Below are positions 27,584 through 36,740 of a stretch of 64,000 nt of DNA, piece after piece (positions within the stretch are counted from its first letter, which is position 1; each line of letters begins with the position of its first letter). The stretch spans positions 1,877,683 to 1,941,682 of the forward strand of contig NZ_LR733413.1 of assembly GCF_902506345.1 (NCBI RefSeq), in the 5' to 3' direction. The stretch comes from Flavobacterium sp. 9R (GTDB lineage: Bacteria > Bacteroidota > Bacteroidia > Flavobacteriales > Flavobacteriaceae). The notes beneath the pieces were generated by a model that saw only the letters and a list, made by a program, of their open reading frames with translations, searched no databases and was not told the DNA's origin. A program made the position numbers and the translations under genes.

Positions 27584-28870
27584 CTACAACTTCCCATCCA
27601 CAGGTATTTGCAGTACCCCTTTTACATCGTACAACACACTTTTTTCATTTCTCAAAGCTGCAAAGTCCATATCTAAGAAAGCTTTATGTGCTACCCCTAA
27701 AACGATAGCATCAAAAGTACTTTCAGGTACTTTGTTTATGGTAGTTAATCCGTATTCATGCCTTACTTCTTCGGGATTCGCCCAAGGATCATAAATTGTA
27801 ACCTGAATGCCATAATCCACAAAAGCGCGAACCACATCTACGATTTTGGTGTTGCGCACATCTGGGCAATTTTCTTTGAAAGTGATTCCTAACAATAACA
27901 AGTTGGCACCATTGATCGTCACCCCTTTTTTAATCATCAATTTCACCACTTGTGCTGCCACATACTCTCCCATACTGTCATTCAAACGACGACCAGCCAA
28001 AATAATTTCTGGATGATAGCCTTTCTCTTGCGCTTTTTGTGCCAAATAATAAGGGTCAACCCCAATACAATGACCACCCACCAAACCAGGTTTGAAGGGC
28101 AAGAAATTCCATTTGGTACCCGCTGCTTTTAAGACCTCAGCAGTATCTATATCCAATAAATTGAAGATTTTAGCCAATTCGTTTACAAAAGCAATATTGA
28201 TATCACGCTGCGAATTTTCAATGACTTTAGCGGCTTCGGCCACTTTGATAGAAGGTGCCAAATGCGTCCCAGCCAAAATAACTGATCGATACAAGGCATC
28301 CACTTTTTGACCAATTGCTGGGGTAGATCCAGAGGTGATTTTTAAAATTTTTTCTACAGTATGTTCTTTATCACCAGGATTAATGCGTTCAGGAGAATAG
28401 CCTGCAAAAAAATCTTCATTAAATTGCAAACCTGATATTTTTTCTAAAACCGGTACACATTCTTCTTCAGTAACTCCTGGATAAACAGTTGATTCATAGA
28501 TAACGATATCTCCTTTTTTCAAGACTTTTCCAACAGTAGTGCTGGATTTGTATAAAGGTGTTAAATCAGGTCGATTGTTTTTGTCTACAGGAGTGGGTAC
28601 AGTAACGATGTAGTAGTTACAATCTTGAATGGCTGCTATATCACTAGAACACAACAAGCCTTTGTTAGCGGAGTCGAAGTCTGAAACTAAAACAGCTTGA
28701 AGAACCGCGTCGGCTACTTCTAAAGTGCTATCAGTACCTTGTCGCAATTCGGAAATTCGGTTCTCATTGATATCAAATCCAACCACGGGATATTGAGTAG
28801 CAAATAGTCTAGCCAATGGCAATCCCACATATCCTAGACCGATTACGGCAATTTTTATTTTTGTATCCAA
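27584..28870 (-). CDS. UDP-N-acetylhexosamine 6-dehydrogenase (TviB/WbpO-like)
   Basis: A 428-residue UDP-sugar dehydrogenase: GLGYVGLPLARLFA near the N-terminus, VPTPVD, SPERINPGD, and the catalytic cysteine in GGHCIGVDPYYL. It groups by motif with enzymes oxidising UDP-GlcNAc or UDP-GalNAc to the uronic acid. Together with the TviC-like epimerase this would yield UDP-GalNAcA. The start at 28870 is TTG; no ATG exists near it in frame and the N-terminus matches the family there. A TAnnTTTG promoter word lies upstream at 28923-28930. Confidence 0.87.
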   Translation of the reverse strand: MDTKIKIAVIGLGYVGLPLARLFATQYPVVGFDINENRISELRQGTDSTLEVADAVLQAVLVSDFDSANKGLLCSSDIAAIQDCNYYIVTVPTPVDKNNRPDLTPLYKSSTTVGKVLKKGDIVIYESTVYPGVTEEECVPVLEKISGLQFNEDFFAGYSPERINPGDKEHTVEKILKITSGSTPAIGQKVDALYRSVILAGTHLAPSIKVAEAAKVIENSQRDINIAFVNELAKIFNLLDIDTAEVLKAAGTKWNFLPFKPGLVGGHCIGVDPYYLAQKAQEKGYHPEIILAGRRLNDSMGEYVAAQVVKLMIKKGVTINGANLLLLGITFKENCPDVRNTKIVDVVRAFVDYGIQVTIYDPWANPEEVRHEYGLTTINKVPESTFDAIVLGVAHKAFLDMDFAALRNEKSVLYDVKGVLQIPVDGKL

Positions 28871-28922
28871 TGCACTACTTATTTTTAAACCAACAAGTAT
28901 CTACTCATCCTTGTTCGGATTG

Positions 28923-28930
28923 CAAATATA
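28923..28930 (-). promoter_or_regulatory. Bacteroidota -7 element upstream of the TviB-like gene
   Basis: On the minus strand TATATTTG matches TAnnTTTG exactly, about 53 bases before the TTG start. No well-spaced -33 TTTG is seen. Confidence 0.45.
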
Positions 28931-29325
28931 ACAAAAACTAAACAGCTATGCTTCGCAATTAAAAGTAGTATAAAAAACAATAGGTGGCATCCCAAACAAT
29001 TGAAATACAACCTACTGTTTTTGAAGCACTAAACACTGCACTACGTTCAAAAATAAAAATAAAAAATCACTAGTTTTAGTGATGGTTAGCGGTTGTCGGT
29101 TATCAGTTGTGAGTTGGGTTGTTTGTGGATGATTGTTGGCTGTTTATGGTATAAGGTTTGTTGTTTATAGCTTAGTTTTGATGTTTATGGTTTAGGGTTT
29201 GTTGTTCCGTTGTGAGGAAGAGATTGTGGGGTAAAAAGAACTCGAAGCGTCACGACTAGTTGCTCCGTATCTAATGGATGGAAAAAGTTTTGCGAATTCT
29301 TGATAAAAAACACAACAATTCAAAA

Positions 29326-29355
29326 ACACACCCCCAGCCCCTCTGTAGAGGGGAG
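29326..29355. repeat. Third copy of the ACACACCCCC palindromic element
   Basis: The element reads ACACACCCCCAGCCCC, then TCTGTAGAGGGGAGT, differing from the 25285 copy at only a few positions. It has the same internal near-palindrome but no nearby inverted partner. Confidence 0.7.
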
Positions 29356-29510
29356 TACAATCGCAAACAAATCGTATATGGAATAGCTTAAGACGCTTCT
29401 TTTTCCTTGCTAAACTGAGTTCAATTATTGTTTGTTGCAGTTTTTTAAAATCTTCAGGGTAGGAAGAAACAATCCGTAATGTCGAAACCTACTTGACAAA
29501 ATAAAAAAGA

Positions 29511-29761
29511 TAACCGCAGGGTTCGCAAAGGATTATGCAATGCAACACAAAGCTTCAAAGCACATAAAACAATCTCGCTTCTTACCAACTAAAAGGGTAA
29601 TAGCTCAAGGCTTAAAGGTTAATCGTTGAGAAGGCAATTAATTAAAGTTCATTACTAAAGATTAAACAATTAATAGATTAAACACTTAAACGATTAATCA
29701 GAAACCTCACAACACTATACCCTAGCGAACCTTGCGTGACCCTTGGCGAACCCTGCGGTTA
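29511..29761. repeat. Inverted 21-bp repeat flanking 209 bp
   Basis: TAACCGCAGGGTTCGC... at 29511-29531 is the reverse complement of 29741-29761 with one mismatch in 21. A related degenerate copy (CTAGCGAACCTTGCG) lies just left of the right arm. The interior contains octamer-type words and no convincing open frame. Confidence 0.75.
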
Positions 29762-29781
29762 AATTTTCAGCCAACAACAAA

Positions 29782-29809
29782 CTATAAACTATAAACTATA
29801 AACTATAAA
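29782..29809. repeat. (CTATAAA)4 heptamer array
   Basis: Four perfect tandem CTATAAA heptamers, about 100 bp downstream of the mntA stop in transcription direction. Confidence 0.85.
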
Positions 29810-29909
29810 CAACAAACCATAAACATATAAATCAATTAACCGATTAAACAGTTAACACCTTAAACCATTATACTCCTCCCCCCGGCAACAACCCACAACG
29901 AATAACAGA

Positions 29910-30224
29910 TTAAAGTTTTTCTTTTGTATAAAACAACTGCCCTACCCTATCGATATGAGCCAGTAAATCCACATTCGCTATTTTTCTTTTTTGTGAGAGG
30001 TCTATTTTATAAGGGAGCAACAAATCGTCTAATTGATTCTCTAACGCTAGAAAGTCAGAAAAAGTCATCGTTTGCTCCACTAGGGTCAAATCGATGTCTG
30101 AACTGTTCTTAAAATTTCCTTTTGCTCTTGAGCCATAAACATATACACTTTCAATGGCATCAAAATCCGAAAAAACACGATTAATTTTAGCAATATCCTC
30201 TGCTAGTAAGCCAAATTGCATCAT
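29910..30224 (-). CDS. mntA: MNT-family nucleotidyltransferase antitoxin
   Basis: A 104-residue minimal nucleotidyltransferase. YGSRAKGNFKNSSDIDLTL contains the exact GSx10DxD catalytic motif. In HEPN/MNT modules this protein AMPylates the HEPN toxin and neutralises it. Its ATG overlaps the stop of the upstream HEPN gene (ATGA at 30221-30224), the usual coupling of these pairs. An isolated defence-like module inside a capsule locus probably arrived independently of the polysaccharide genes. Confidence 0.9.
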   Translation of the reverse strand: MMQFGLLAEDIAKINRVFSDFDAIESVYVYGSRAKGNFKNSSDIDLTLVEQTMTFSDFLALENQLDDLLLPYKIDLSQKRKIANVDLLAHIDRVGQLFYTKEKL

Positions 30225-30619
30225 AGAAGGGTTTTCATTTTCTCATTAAACACAACAAACAAATCATAATACGCTAGTAGCACCTTATCTTTTATCTCTT
30301 TAGCTGTACTTTCATTATAGGTATGAGACGATTGATTCCTGCTTTTTATCATTTCCATCCATTGTGCCCCATCTTGAACCAATCCTCTTTGAAAAGCTTC
30401 CCTAGTAGCATCGCGAGAGCCCGTGATCGAAGTGGTCCCCTGGTATTCAAAATAATCCTTCATCACGTTCCATGCCAATTCATGGGTGAATTCAAATGCT
30501 TGAATTAGTCCTTGTTCCTCCAATTCATTCAGTTCCCCTTTAGCAATAAACTTCTGCAATTGTCCAAGTGCCTTTTGATAATTTACCAATCGTTGTTTCC
30601 AACGGATATCTTCTTCCAT
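30221..30619 (-). CDS. hepT: HEPN-domain toxin (HepT/HI0074 family)
   Basis: The ATG at 30619 gives 132 residues starting MEEDIRWKQRLVNYQKAL; the open frame extends to 30673 but the extra 18 residues are not family-like. SRNQSSHTY contains the RNase motif R-x4-H followed by x-Y; that tyrosine is the residue AMPylated in characterised modules. FEFTHELAWNVMKDYFEYQG is typical of the nucleotidyltransferase-substrate-binding family. It forms an operon with mntA. Confidence 0.9.
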   Translation of the reverse strand: MEEDIRWKQRLVNYQKALGQLQKFIAKGELNELEEQGLIQAFEFTHELAWNVMKDYFEYQGTTSITGSRDATREAFQRGLVQDGAQWMEMIKSRNQSSHTYNESTAKEIKDKVLLAYYDLFVVFNEKMKTLL

Positions 30620-30679
30620 AAACGCTATTATATGGTATAAAATTAAATGTTTTGCTACAAAAAACAACACCAATTTTGC

Positions 30680-30956
30680 CTAAATGCATCGTTAATGGAT
30701 TAAGTGTTAGCAATTAAAGGTTAATCATTTAAAGATTAATCGGTTAAAAGTTAATCAGTTAGAGCTAATTAGTATAAAATTAGACGATGAACTAATTAAC
30801 CAGTTAATCATTAATCGGTTAGAGGTAATTAGCTGTAAAGCTAAACGATTAAACTATAAATCAGTTAACCAATTAAACAGTTCAACGTGAACCGATAACT
30901 GATAACTGATAACTGATAACTGATAACTGACAATTGATAACTGACAACTGATAACT
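30680..30956. repeat. Octamer-word spacer ending in nine GATAACT-type heptamers
   Basis: From 30690 to 30890 there are degenerate words (GGTTAATCATTTAAAG, CGGTTAGAGGTAATTAG, CCAGTTAATC). From 30894 to 30956 there are nine consecutive heptamers: six-plus exact GATAACT and variants GACAATT and GACAACT. The array ends four bases before the ugd stop codon. No gene is seen between hepT and ugd. Confidence 0.85.
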
Positions 30957-30960
30957 GACC

Positions 30961-32352
30961 CTACGCCCCTATCCCTAAGTACACAAAACCAATGGCTTTC
31001 ATTTCATCTGGATTCAAAATGTTACGACCATCAAAAACAAAGGCTGGTTTTTGCATACTATCGTAGATTTTTTGCCAATCATAACTTCTAAATTCATCCC
31101 ACTCTGTTAGGATAGCAATAGCGTGGGCATTTTCGCAAGCTTCATAGGCAGTAGTTGCCGCTGCAATGTGCTCTTCATTTTTGGCTGGAGTTCTTGATCC
31201 TAAATACTCCAAATCGGTCAGTATTTTTCCAAACGACACTTTTGGATCATAAACCGTAAGTTGGGCTTCCTCATTGATCAAATCATCAGCTACATAAATC
31301 GCCGCAGATTCTCTGGTATCATTCGTGTCTTTCTTAAACGCCCACCCCAAAAGAGCAATTTTTTTATCGGCTACTGTATTGTACAAGGTTTGTACAATTT
31401 TGTTGGAGAAACGTCTTTTTTGGTGATCATTCATGATAATCACTTGTTCCCAATAATCGGCTACTGCATGCAAACCATAAGATTTGGCAATATACACCAA
31501 ATTCAAAATGTCCTTTTGAAAACAAGAACCTCCAAAACCAACAGAGGCTTTCAAAAACTTAGGTCCTATTCTGCTATCCATTCCTATAGCTCTGGCTACT
31601 TCATTCACATCGGCACCCGTTTGTTCACACAATTCGGACATTGCATTGATAGAAGAAATTCGCTGCGCTAAAAAAGCATTGGCGGTTAACTTAGACAATT
31701 CAGAAGACCACACATTTGTAGTTAAAATCTTTTCTTGCGGTACCCAATTCGCATACACAGCTACTAAAGATTGTATGGCTTGCTGTCCTTCTGGAGTGGT
31801 ATCCCCACCAATCAAAATGCGGTCTGGAGCCAACAAATCAGAAACAGCAGTTCCCTCTGCTAAAAACTCAGGGTTGGATAAAATTTGAAATTGTACTCCA
31901 TTACCTGTATGGTCTAAAATACTTTTAAGCGCTTCAGCTGTACGAACTGGCAAAGTCGATTTTTCCACCACAATTTTATTGTCTTTTGCTACTTTAGCGA
32001 TTTGACGGGCGCACAACTCAATGTATTTCAAGTCGGCAGCCATTCCTTTCCCTTTTCCATACGTTTTGGTTGGCGTATTCACTGAAATAAAAATCATTTC
32101 CGCTTCGTCGATGGCTTTTTCAACATCAGTTGAGAAAAACAAATTACGCCCTCGAGCTTCTGCCACGACTTCAGCCAATCCTGGCTCATATATTGGAATT
32201 TTATTAACATCGGCATCATTCCATGCCGCGATTCTTTCTTGATTCAAATCCACAACAGTCACTTGAATCTGTGGACATTTTTGCGCAATAACCGCCATCG
32301 TAGGCCCTCCGACATATCCGGCGCCTATGCAACATATTTTTGTAATTGACAT
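30961..32352 (-). CDS. ugd: UDP-glucose 6-dehydrogenase
   Basis: A 463-residue dehydrogenase oxidising UDP-glucose to UDP-glucuronate. [14 protein letters not shown] at the N-terminus and RIAAWN...PIYEPGL are characteristic of the longer, eukaryote-like UGDH branch common in Bacteroidota. [23 protein letters not shown] and the catalytic cysteine in [14 protein letters not shown] follow. It is a second dehydrogenase beside the TviB-like one, so two different uronic-acid donors are likely. Its stop abuts a heptamer array. Confidence 0.93.
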   Translation of the reverse strand: MSITKICCIGAGYVGGPTMAVIAQKCPQIQVTVVDLNQERIAAWNDADVNKIPIYEPGLAEVVAEARGRNLFFSTDVEKAIDEAEMIFISVNTPTKTYGKGKGMAADLKYIELCARQIAKVAKDNKIVVEKSTLPVRTAEALKSILDHTGNGVQFQILSNPEFLAEGTAVSDLLAPDRILIGGDTTPEGQQAIQSLVAVYANWVPQEKILTTNVWSSELSKLTANAFLAQRISSINAMSELCEQTGADVNEVARAIGMDSRIGPKFLKASVGFGGSCFQKDILNLVYIAKSYGLHAVADYWEQVIIMNDHQKRRFSNKIVQTLYNTVADKKIALLGWAFKKDTNDTRESAAIYVADDLINEEAQLTVYDPKVSFGKILTDLEYLGSRTPAKNEEHIAAATTAYEACENAHAIAILTEWDEFRSYDWQKIYDSMQKPAFVFDGRNILNPDEMKAIGFVYLGIGA

Positions 32353-32428
32353 TATGTATTTTATTACTTTAGATTAAACTTTTTTTGCGACTGAGAAGCA
32401 TCGCTAAGAAACAAAAGTGGTTGAAGGA

Positions 32429-33400
32429 TTATTTCAAATGCTCCCAATACCAACCCACCGCTTCTTTTAAGCCCTGTTGTAGTGAAAACTGAGGAGCATA
32501 TCCTAATAGTCGCTGAGCCTTATCAATACTAGCTAGCGAATGAGGTATATCACCTGCGCGATTGGGACCATATTCAATAGGAATGTTTTTGATGTTTTCA
32601 TCCAATTCCCCTAAATAGGCTTTCAAATACCCCACAAGGTCATTCAATGTATTACGGTCTCCAAAGGCTGTATTAAAAACAGTATTAATGGCTTCTGGTT
32701 TAGTAGTAGTCATTGCCAATTCATTCATCTGAATAACATTGTCGATATAGGTAAAATCTCTAGAATAATTCCCATCTCCGTTAATTACTGGGCTTTGGTG
32801 TTGCATCAGCTGCATCACAAATTTTGGAATAACTGCTGCGTAAGCACCTTTAGGGTCTTGCTTGCGTCCGAAAACATTAAAATAACGCAATCCGATGGTT
32901 TCTAAACCATAGGTCTTTCCAAAAATCTCTGCATACAATTCATTAACATATTTTGTAATCGCATAAGGAGATAATGGCTTACCGATAACCTCTTCAACTT
33001 TTGGCAACCCCTGAGAATCTCCATAAGTAGAGGAACTCGCTGCGTAGACAAAACGCTTTACTTTGGCGTCTCTTGCAGCCACCAACATGTTCAAAAAACC
33101 CGAAACGTTTACGTCATTGGTAGTAACAGGATCTCCAATTGAGCGAGGAACAGAACCCAAAGCCGCTTGATGCAACACATAATCGACTCCTTCAACCGCC
33201 GAGGCACAATCACTGCTGTTTCTGATATCGCCTTCAATTAATTTAAAATGAGGATGAGCGGCCACTGCTGCAAGATTATGACGATGGCCTGTTGCAAAAT
33301 TATCTAAGACCACTACTTTATATCCTTTTGCTAAAAAATATTCTGCGAGATTAGAACCAATAAAACCAGCGCCACCCGTAATAAGTATCGTTTTTTCCAT
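32429..33400 (-). CDS. UDP-GlcNAc/UDP-GlcNAcA C4-epimerase (TviC/WbpP-like)
   Basis: The ATG at 33400 gives 323 residues starting MEKTILITGGAGFIGSN. The start overlaps the wzc stop codon by one base (TAATG), so translation is coupled; the open frame's nine upstream residues lie inside wzc. HQAALGSVPRSIGDP, ASSSTYGDS, YAITKYVNE and RYFNVFGRKQDP are diagnostic of the UDP-N-acetylhexosamine 4-epimerase group. It would interconvert gluco and galacto forms of UDP-HexNAc or its uronic acid. Confidence 0.9.
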   Translation of the reverse strand: MEKTILITGGAGFIGSNLAEYFLAKGYKVVVLDNFATGHRHNLAAVAAHPHFKLIEGDIRNSSDCASAVEGVDYVLHQAALGSVPRSIGDPVTTNDVNVSGFLNMLVAARDAKVKRFVYAASSSTYGDSQGLPKVEEVIGKPLSPYAITKYVNELYAEIFGKTYGLETIGLRYFNVFGRKQDPKGAYAAVIPKFVMQLMQHQSPVINGDGNYSRDFTYIDNVIQMNELAMTTTKPEAINTVFNTAFGDRNTLNDLVGYLKAYLGELDENIKNIPIEYGPNRAGDIPHSLASIDKAQRLLGYAPQFSLQQGLKEAVGWYWEHLK

Positions 33401-35868
33401 TATAATTTTCGTTCCTTTTTTAACCAATTTACCAATTTAGTAATAGTCCCTAGCACTGGTTCTTTTTCATGATAACCATCAGCATAACTGTTATTGCCAT
33501 AACCGTAACCATAGCCATAGCCATAACCTGTACCGTATTTTGCCTTGTTTTCAAAACCATTCAAAACGATACTAGTGTTCTTCAATTCGCCTCTTTTGAC
33601 TCTATTATTTAAAAGCGTTATCATGTCCTTTTTTGAAAAGTTTTGACGAACAATATACAACGTTACATCACAATATTGATCCAACTCCAAAGCATCTGAC
33701 ACCAATCCAACTGGTGGAGTATCCAAAATGATATAATCGTACTTTTGTTTTAATTCGCTTATCAAATCTCCCAAGCCCTCACTTATAATTAACTCTGCAG
33801 GATTAGGCGGAATTGGACCTGATAAAATAACATCTAGAAAAGGAATTTCTGTAGCATTTGTAATGTCATCTACAGAACTCTCATTGATCAAATAATTGAC
33901 AACTCCTTTGTCATTATTTAAATTAAACTCTTCAAACAACTTTGGTTTACGCAAATCCAATCCAACGATTACTGTCTTTTTTTCGCTTAATGCAAAAACC
34001 GTTGCAATATTAATAGAACAAAATGTTTTCCCTTCACCACTTACAGAAGAGGTAATCATTAATGTTTTCGCCCCTTCTACATTTTGCTTTTTATACAAAA
34101 ACTGTAAAGACGATCGAATGGCTCGAAACGATTCAGACAAAGCCGATTTAGGTTTGTTGTATACCGCTAACTCCGTTTTATCTCTATTAACACCAATCAC
34201 TCCTATCAAAGGAATTTTGGTAAGATTAGACAACTCATCTGTATTTTGAATAGAATTGTTTACAAAGAAAATAATCAAAACTACAATTAAGGGTATCAAA
34301 ATCCCTAAAAACAAGGCGAGTACGTAGTTAACAGAAGTTTTGGGACCAATTAACCCTCCACCTACATCTTTGGCGGGATCAATAAAGTGAATGTCGGATA
34401 GATTGGCTGCTTTCACAATATCAGCCTCGCTTCGTTTTTGTAAAAAAGTAGTATAAATATTGTCACTCAAATCATACTTACGCTTTATTTTGATCAACTC
34501 TTGCTGATCTTCGGGCAACTGTCTGATTACACTCTCAGAAGCTCCGATTTTGCTATTGACTGTAGCTAAATCATATTGCAAAGCTTGTTTGGCCGTGACG
34601 ATGTTTTCTAATAAAACATTTTTTACTGCCAACATTTGATTGTCAAAATCTCTAAATATTTTCTCGCTCTTTACGGCATAGGCCATTTCTGAACGTTGGG
34701 TAGACAATGCTATTAATTTAGAAACATTTACCACAATATTGGGGTCTTCAATTCCTGCTACTGATGGCGCTGGTAATTTAGAATAATCGACACTACTTTT
34801 CAGATAAGATCGTAACGAATTGTAATACGCAATCTTTCTAGTAATCTCGTCTTTCTCAACATCGTACTTTAAAATTCTGTCTGAAAATTTTACGCCTCCA
34901 TCTTCAACATCAATGATATTTTTATCTTTTCGAAAGGTCTTCAATTCATCACCTGTTTCTTTTAATTGCGATTCCATTGACACTAGCGTGCTATCAATAA
35001 AAGCAATTGTATTGGTAGCAAATTGATTTTTACTATCCAATTGTCTTTTTATCAACATCTTTACCGTAGCATTCAAATAATCTACCAAACGTGCTTTATT
35101 GGTACCCTGCATGCTTAAGGTCAAAACAGATCCCCCTTTATCATCCGCCCTAACTGCTATACCTTTATAATTTGATACAGTACCATCAAAATCATTAAAG
35201 CGAACGAAGTATTCATTTCCTTTATAAAAACCAGGATTATCCTTAATATTTAAACGCCAATTCAAAAAAGGAAGTGCCACTTGTTGTCCTACTTTATATC
35301 TTTTTTTGAATTCACCAACAGCTACATTTGTAGTTGAACTAGTAGCATCAGCATAGTGAATCAAAGGAACGGAACTGTTTTCAAAAGTAATTTTCAACTC
35401 GTAAACAGACTCTGACACGAAAGTTATACTAATTAGCGCTCCTGTTAATTGCCCTTTCTTCTTATCCAACTCAAGTTCAAATGGTACTGCACCATAAGCG
35501 TCGATTAAGTTGTATTCGCCTTGGACTAAATAGTCAATATAATACTGTAATTTTTCAACAACTAATTCGTTATGGGAACGCGATTGCAAGGTGGTAGTAA
35601 TGGTTTGCACTTCATCAGAAACGCCTCCCCAATTGAATGTTAAACTAGTATTTGAAGTGAATAATGGATTGCTTTCTTCTTTTACAGAAATCAATGTTTC
35701 TAATCCATAAATTTTTTCTTTCCTAATATTAACTTGATAGGCAATAAAAAAACAAATTGCTAAGCTTATCAAAAACCACTTCCAGTAGCCCGCTATTTTT
35801 AGCAAAAAGCCTTTGAAATCAAAAGTGGATTGATTTTCAAAAATGGAAAAATCTTTTAGGTCAAGCAT
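33400..35868 (-). CDS. wzc: Wzc-type bacterial tyrosine kinase / co-polymerase
   Basis: An 822-residue inner-membrane protein. A Wzz domain with a membrane span near residues 30-48 comes first, then a long coiled-coil periplasmic part and a second span near 500-520. A cytoplasmic kinase follows: Walker A SSVSGEGKTF, A' VVIGLDLRKP and B YDYIILDTPP. The C-terminal tail KYGTGYGYGYGYGYG...SYADGY carries eight tyrosines for autophosphorylation. The Gly-Tyr run is encoded by near-identical hexanucleotides (33500-33530) and could vary in length. It controls polymerisation and export with the adjacent Wza. Confidence 0.95.
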   Translation of the reverse strand: MLDLKDFSIFENQSTFDFKGFLLKIAGYWKWFLISLAICFFIAYQVNIRKEKIYGLETLISVKEESNPLFTSNTSLTFNWGGVSDEVQTITTTLQSRSHNELVVEKLQYYIDYLVQGEYNLIDAYGAVPFELELDKKKGQLTGALISITFVSESVYELKITFENSSVPLIHYADATSSTTNVAVGEFKKRYKVGQQVALPFLNWRLNIKDNPGFYKGNEYFVRFNDFDGTVSNYKGIAVRADDKGGSVLTLSMQGTNKARLVDYLNATVKMLIKRQLDSKNQFATNTIAFIDSTLVSMESQLKETGDELKTFRKDKNIIDVEDGGVKFSDRILKYDVEKDEITRKIAYYNSLRSYLKSSVDYSKLPAPSVAGIEDPNIVVNVSKLIALSTQRSEMAYAVKSEKIFRDFDNQMLAVKNVLLENIVTAKQALQYDLATVNSKIGASESVIRQLPEDQQELIKIKRKYDLSDNIYTTFLQKRSEADIVKAANLSDIHFIDPAKDVGGGLIGPKTSVNYVLALFLGILIPLIVVLIIFFVNNSIQNTDELSNLTKIPLIGVIGVNRDKTELAVYNKPKSALSESFRAIRSSLQFLYKKQNVEGAKTLMITSSVSGEGKTFCSINIATVFALSEKKTVIVGLDLRKPKLFEEFNLNNDKGVVNYLINESSVDDITNATEIPFLDVILSGPIPPNPAELIISEGLGDLISELKQKYDYIILDTPPVGLVSDALELDQYCDVTLYIVRQNFSKKDMITLLNNRVKRGELKNTSIVLNGFENKAKYGTGYGYGYGYGYGNNSYADGYHEKEPVLGTITKLVNWLKKERKL

Positions 35869-35883
35869 TGTTAGAAATGGGAT

Positions 35884-36681
35884 TTAGTTTTTTAATAATA
35901 GATAGGTAGTTGTCACCAATGAAAGCAATGTAATGATAGTACCTAAAGATTCGATACCTGTTTTCCCTGTTCCCCAAGATTTTTGTTTCATGGGTTTCAC
36001 ATACACATAATCATTGGGTTGCAAATAATAATAAGGCGAGTAGATAACATTTCTATCGGTTAAATCCAAATCATGCATTTCAACTCCAGTTGGTGTTTTT
36101 CGCATAATGGTCACTTCTTTTCTATTTCCAACCATAGTGATGTCTCCTGCATTGGCAATTGCTTCTAGTATAGTTACATTCTCTTGAAAAAGTGTTTTAG
36201 TACCCGTACTTCCTACCTCACCATTGATAGTATAACGGAAACCAGACAACTTTACATTAACAAAAAGATTCGCTTCGTTTTTAAAGTATTCTTCTAAAAG
36301 TTGTTTTTCAATTTTCAGACGAACCTCTTCTAAAGTATAGCCCAAAACATTCATTTCGCCTAAAATAGGAATACGGATATTACCGTGATCGTCTACTCTA
36401 TATCCGTTAAAATACAAACCACTTTCAGAATTTTGATTTAAATTCTCATTGGTAGTTGCGTTAGCATTAAAAATAGCCACCAATTTTGGATCTATGGCTT
36501 TCAAATTGATACTTAAAATATCATTTGTTTGCAGTCGATAGGGTTTTGCCCCTATAGCCATAATTGCCTTTTCAGGAGACTCCGACTCTTTTTGTTGCAA
36601 ATAAGTTAAATCTTTGGTTGGTATACAAGAACTCAAAAGTAAACCACTCATTAGTACCAAAAAGAAAATCGTTTTGTTCAT
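35884..36681 (-). CDS. wza: Wza-type polysaccharide export lipoprotein (small form)
   Basis: The ATG at 36681 gives 265 residues with a lipoprotein signal peptide ending LLLSSC, more plausible than the longer open frame from 36714. YRLQTNDILSINLKAID begins the Poly_export domain, GYRVDDHGNIRIPILGEMNVLGYTLEEV continues it, and FRYTINGEVGSTGTKTL is one SLBB unit. The C-terminus GTIITLLSLVTTTYLLL is a membrane segment. It is the partner of Wzc, 15 bp downstream. Confidence 0.92.
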   Translation of the reverse strand: MNKTIFFLVLMSGLLLSSCIPTKDLTYLQQKESESPEKAIMAIGAKPYRLQTNDILSINLKAIDPKLVAIFNANATTNENLNQNSESGLYFNGYRVDDHGNIRIPILGEMNVLGYTLEEVRLKIEKQLLEEYFKNEANLFVNVKLSGFRYTINGEVGSTGTKTLFQENVTILEAIANAGDITMVGNRKEVTIMRKTPTGVEMHDLDLTDRNVIYSPYYYLQPNDYVYVKPMKQKSWGTGKTGIESLGTIITLLSLVTTTYLLLKN

Positions 36682-36697
36682 CCTTATTATTTTATTA

Positions 36698-36705
36698 CAA
36701 ATATA
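36698..36705 (-). promoter_or_regulatory. Bacteroidota -7 element upstream of small wza
   Basis: TATATTTG on the minus strand matches TAnnTTTG and lies 16 bases before the chosen ATG, supporting that start and a transcript beginning with wza-wzc. A good -33 word was not found. Confidence 0.5.
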
Positions 36706-36740
36706 GTTTATCATTCACAATTAAGAGAAAACACAATGTA

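Larger units (their letters stand above)
28871..29909. other. Long spacer with repeat words and inverted elements, no gene
   Basis: This is 1,039 bp without a convincing gene. It holds GTTTATGG/GTTTGTTGTTTATAG words (29142-29170) and their reverse complements CTATAAACAACAAACCATAAAC-like words near 29803-29824, a third copy of the ACACACCCCC element (29326-29355), an inverted 21-bp pair (29511-29531 and 29741-29761), scattered GATTAAAC-type words (29662-29700), and four tandem CTATAAA heptamers (29782-29809). Octamer words TTAACCGATTAAAC again approach the next stop codon. Confidence 0.65.
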
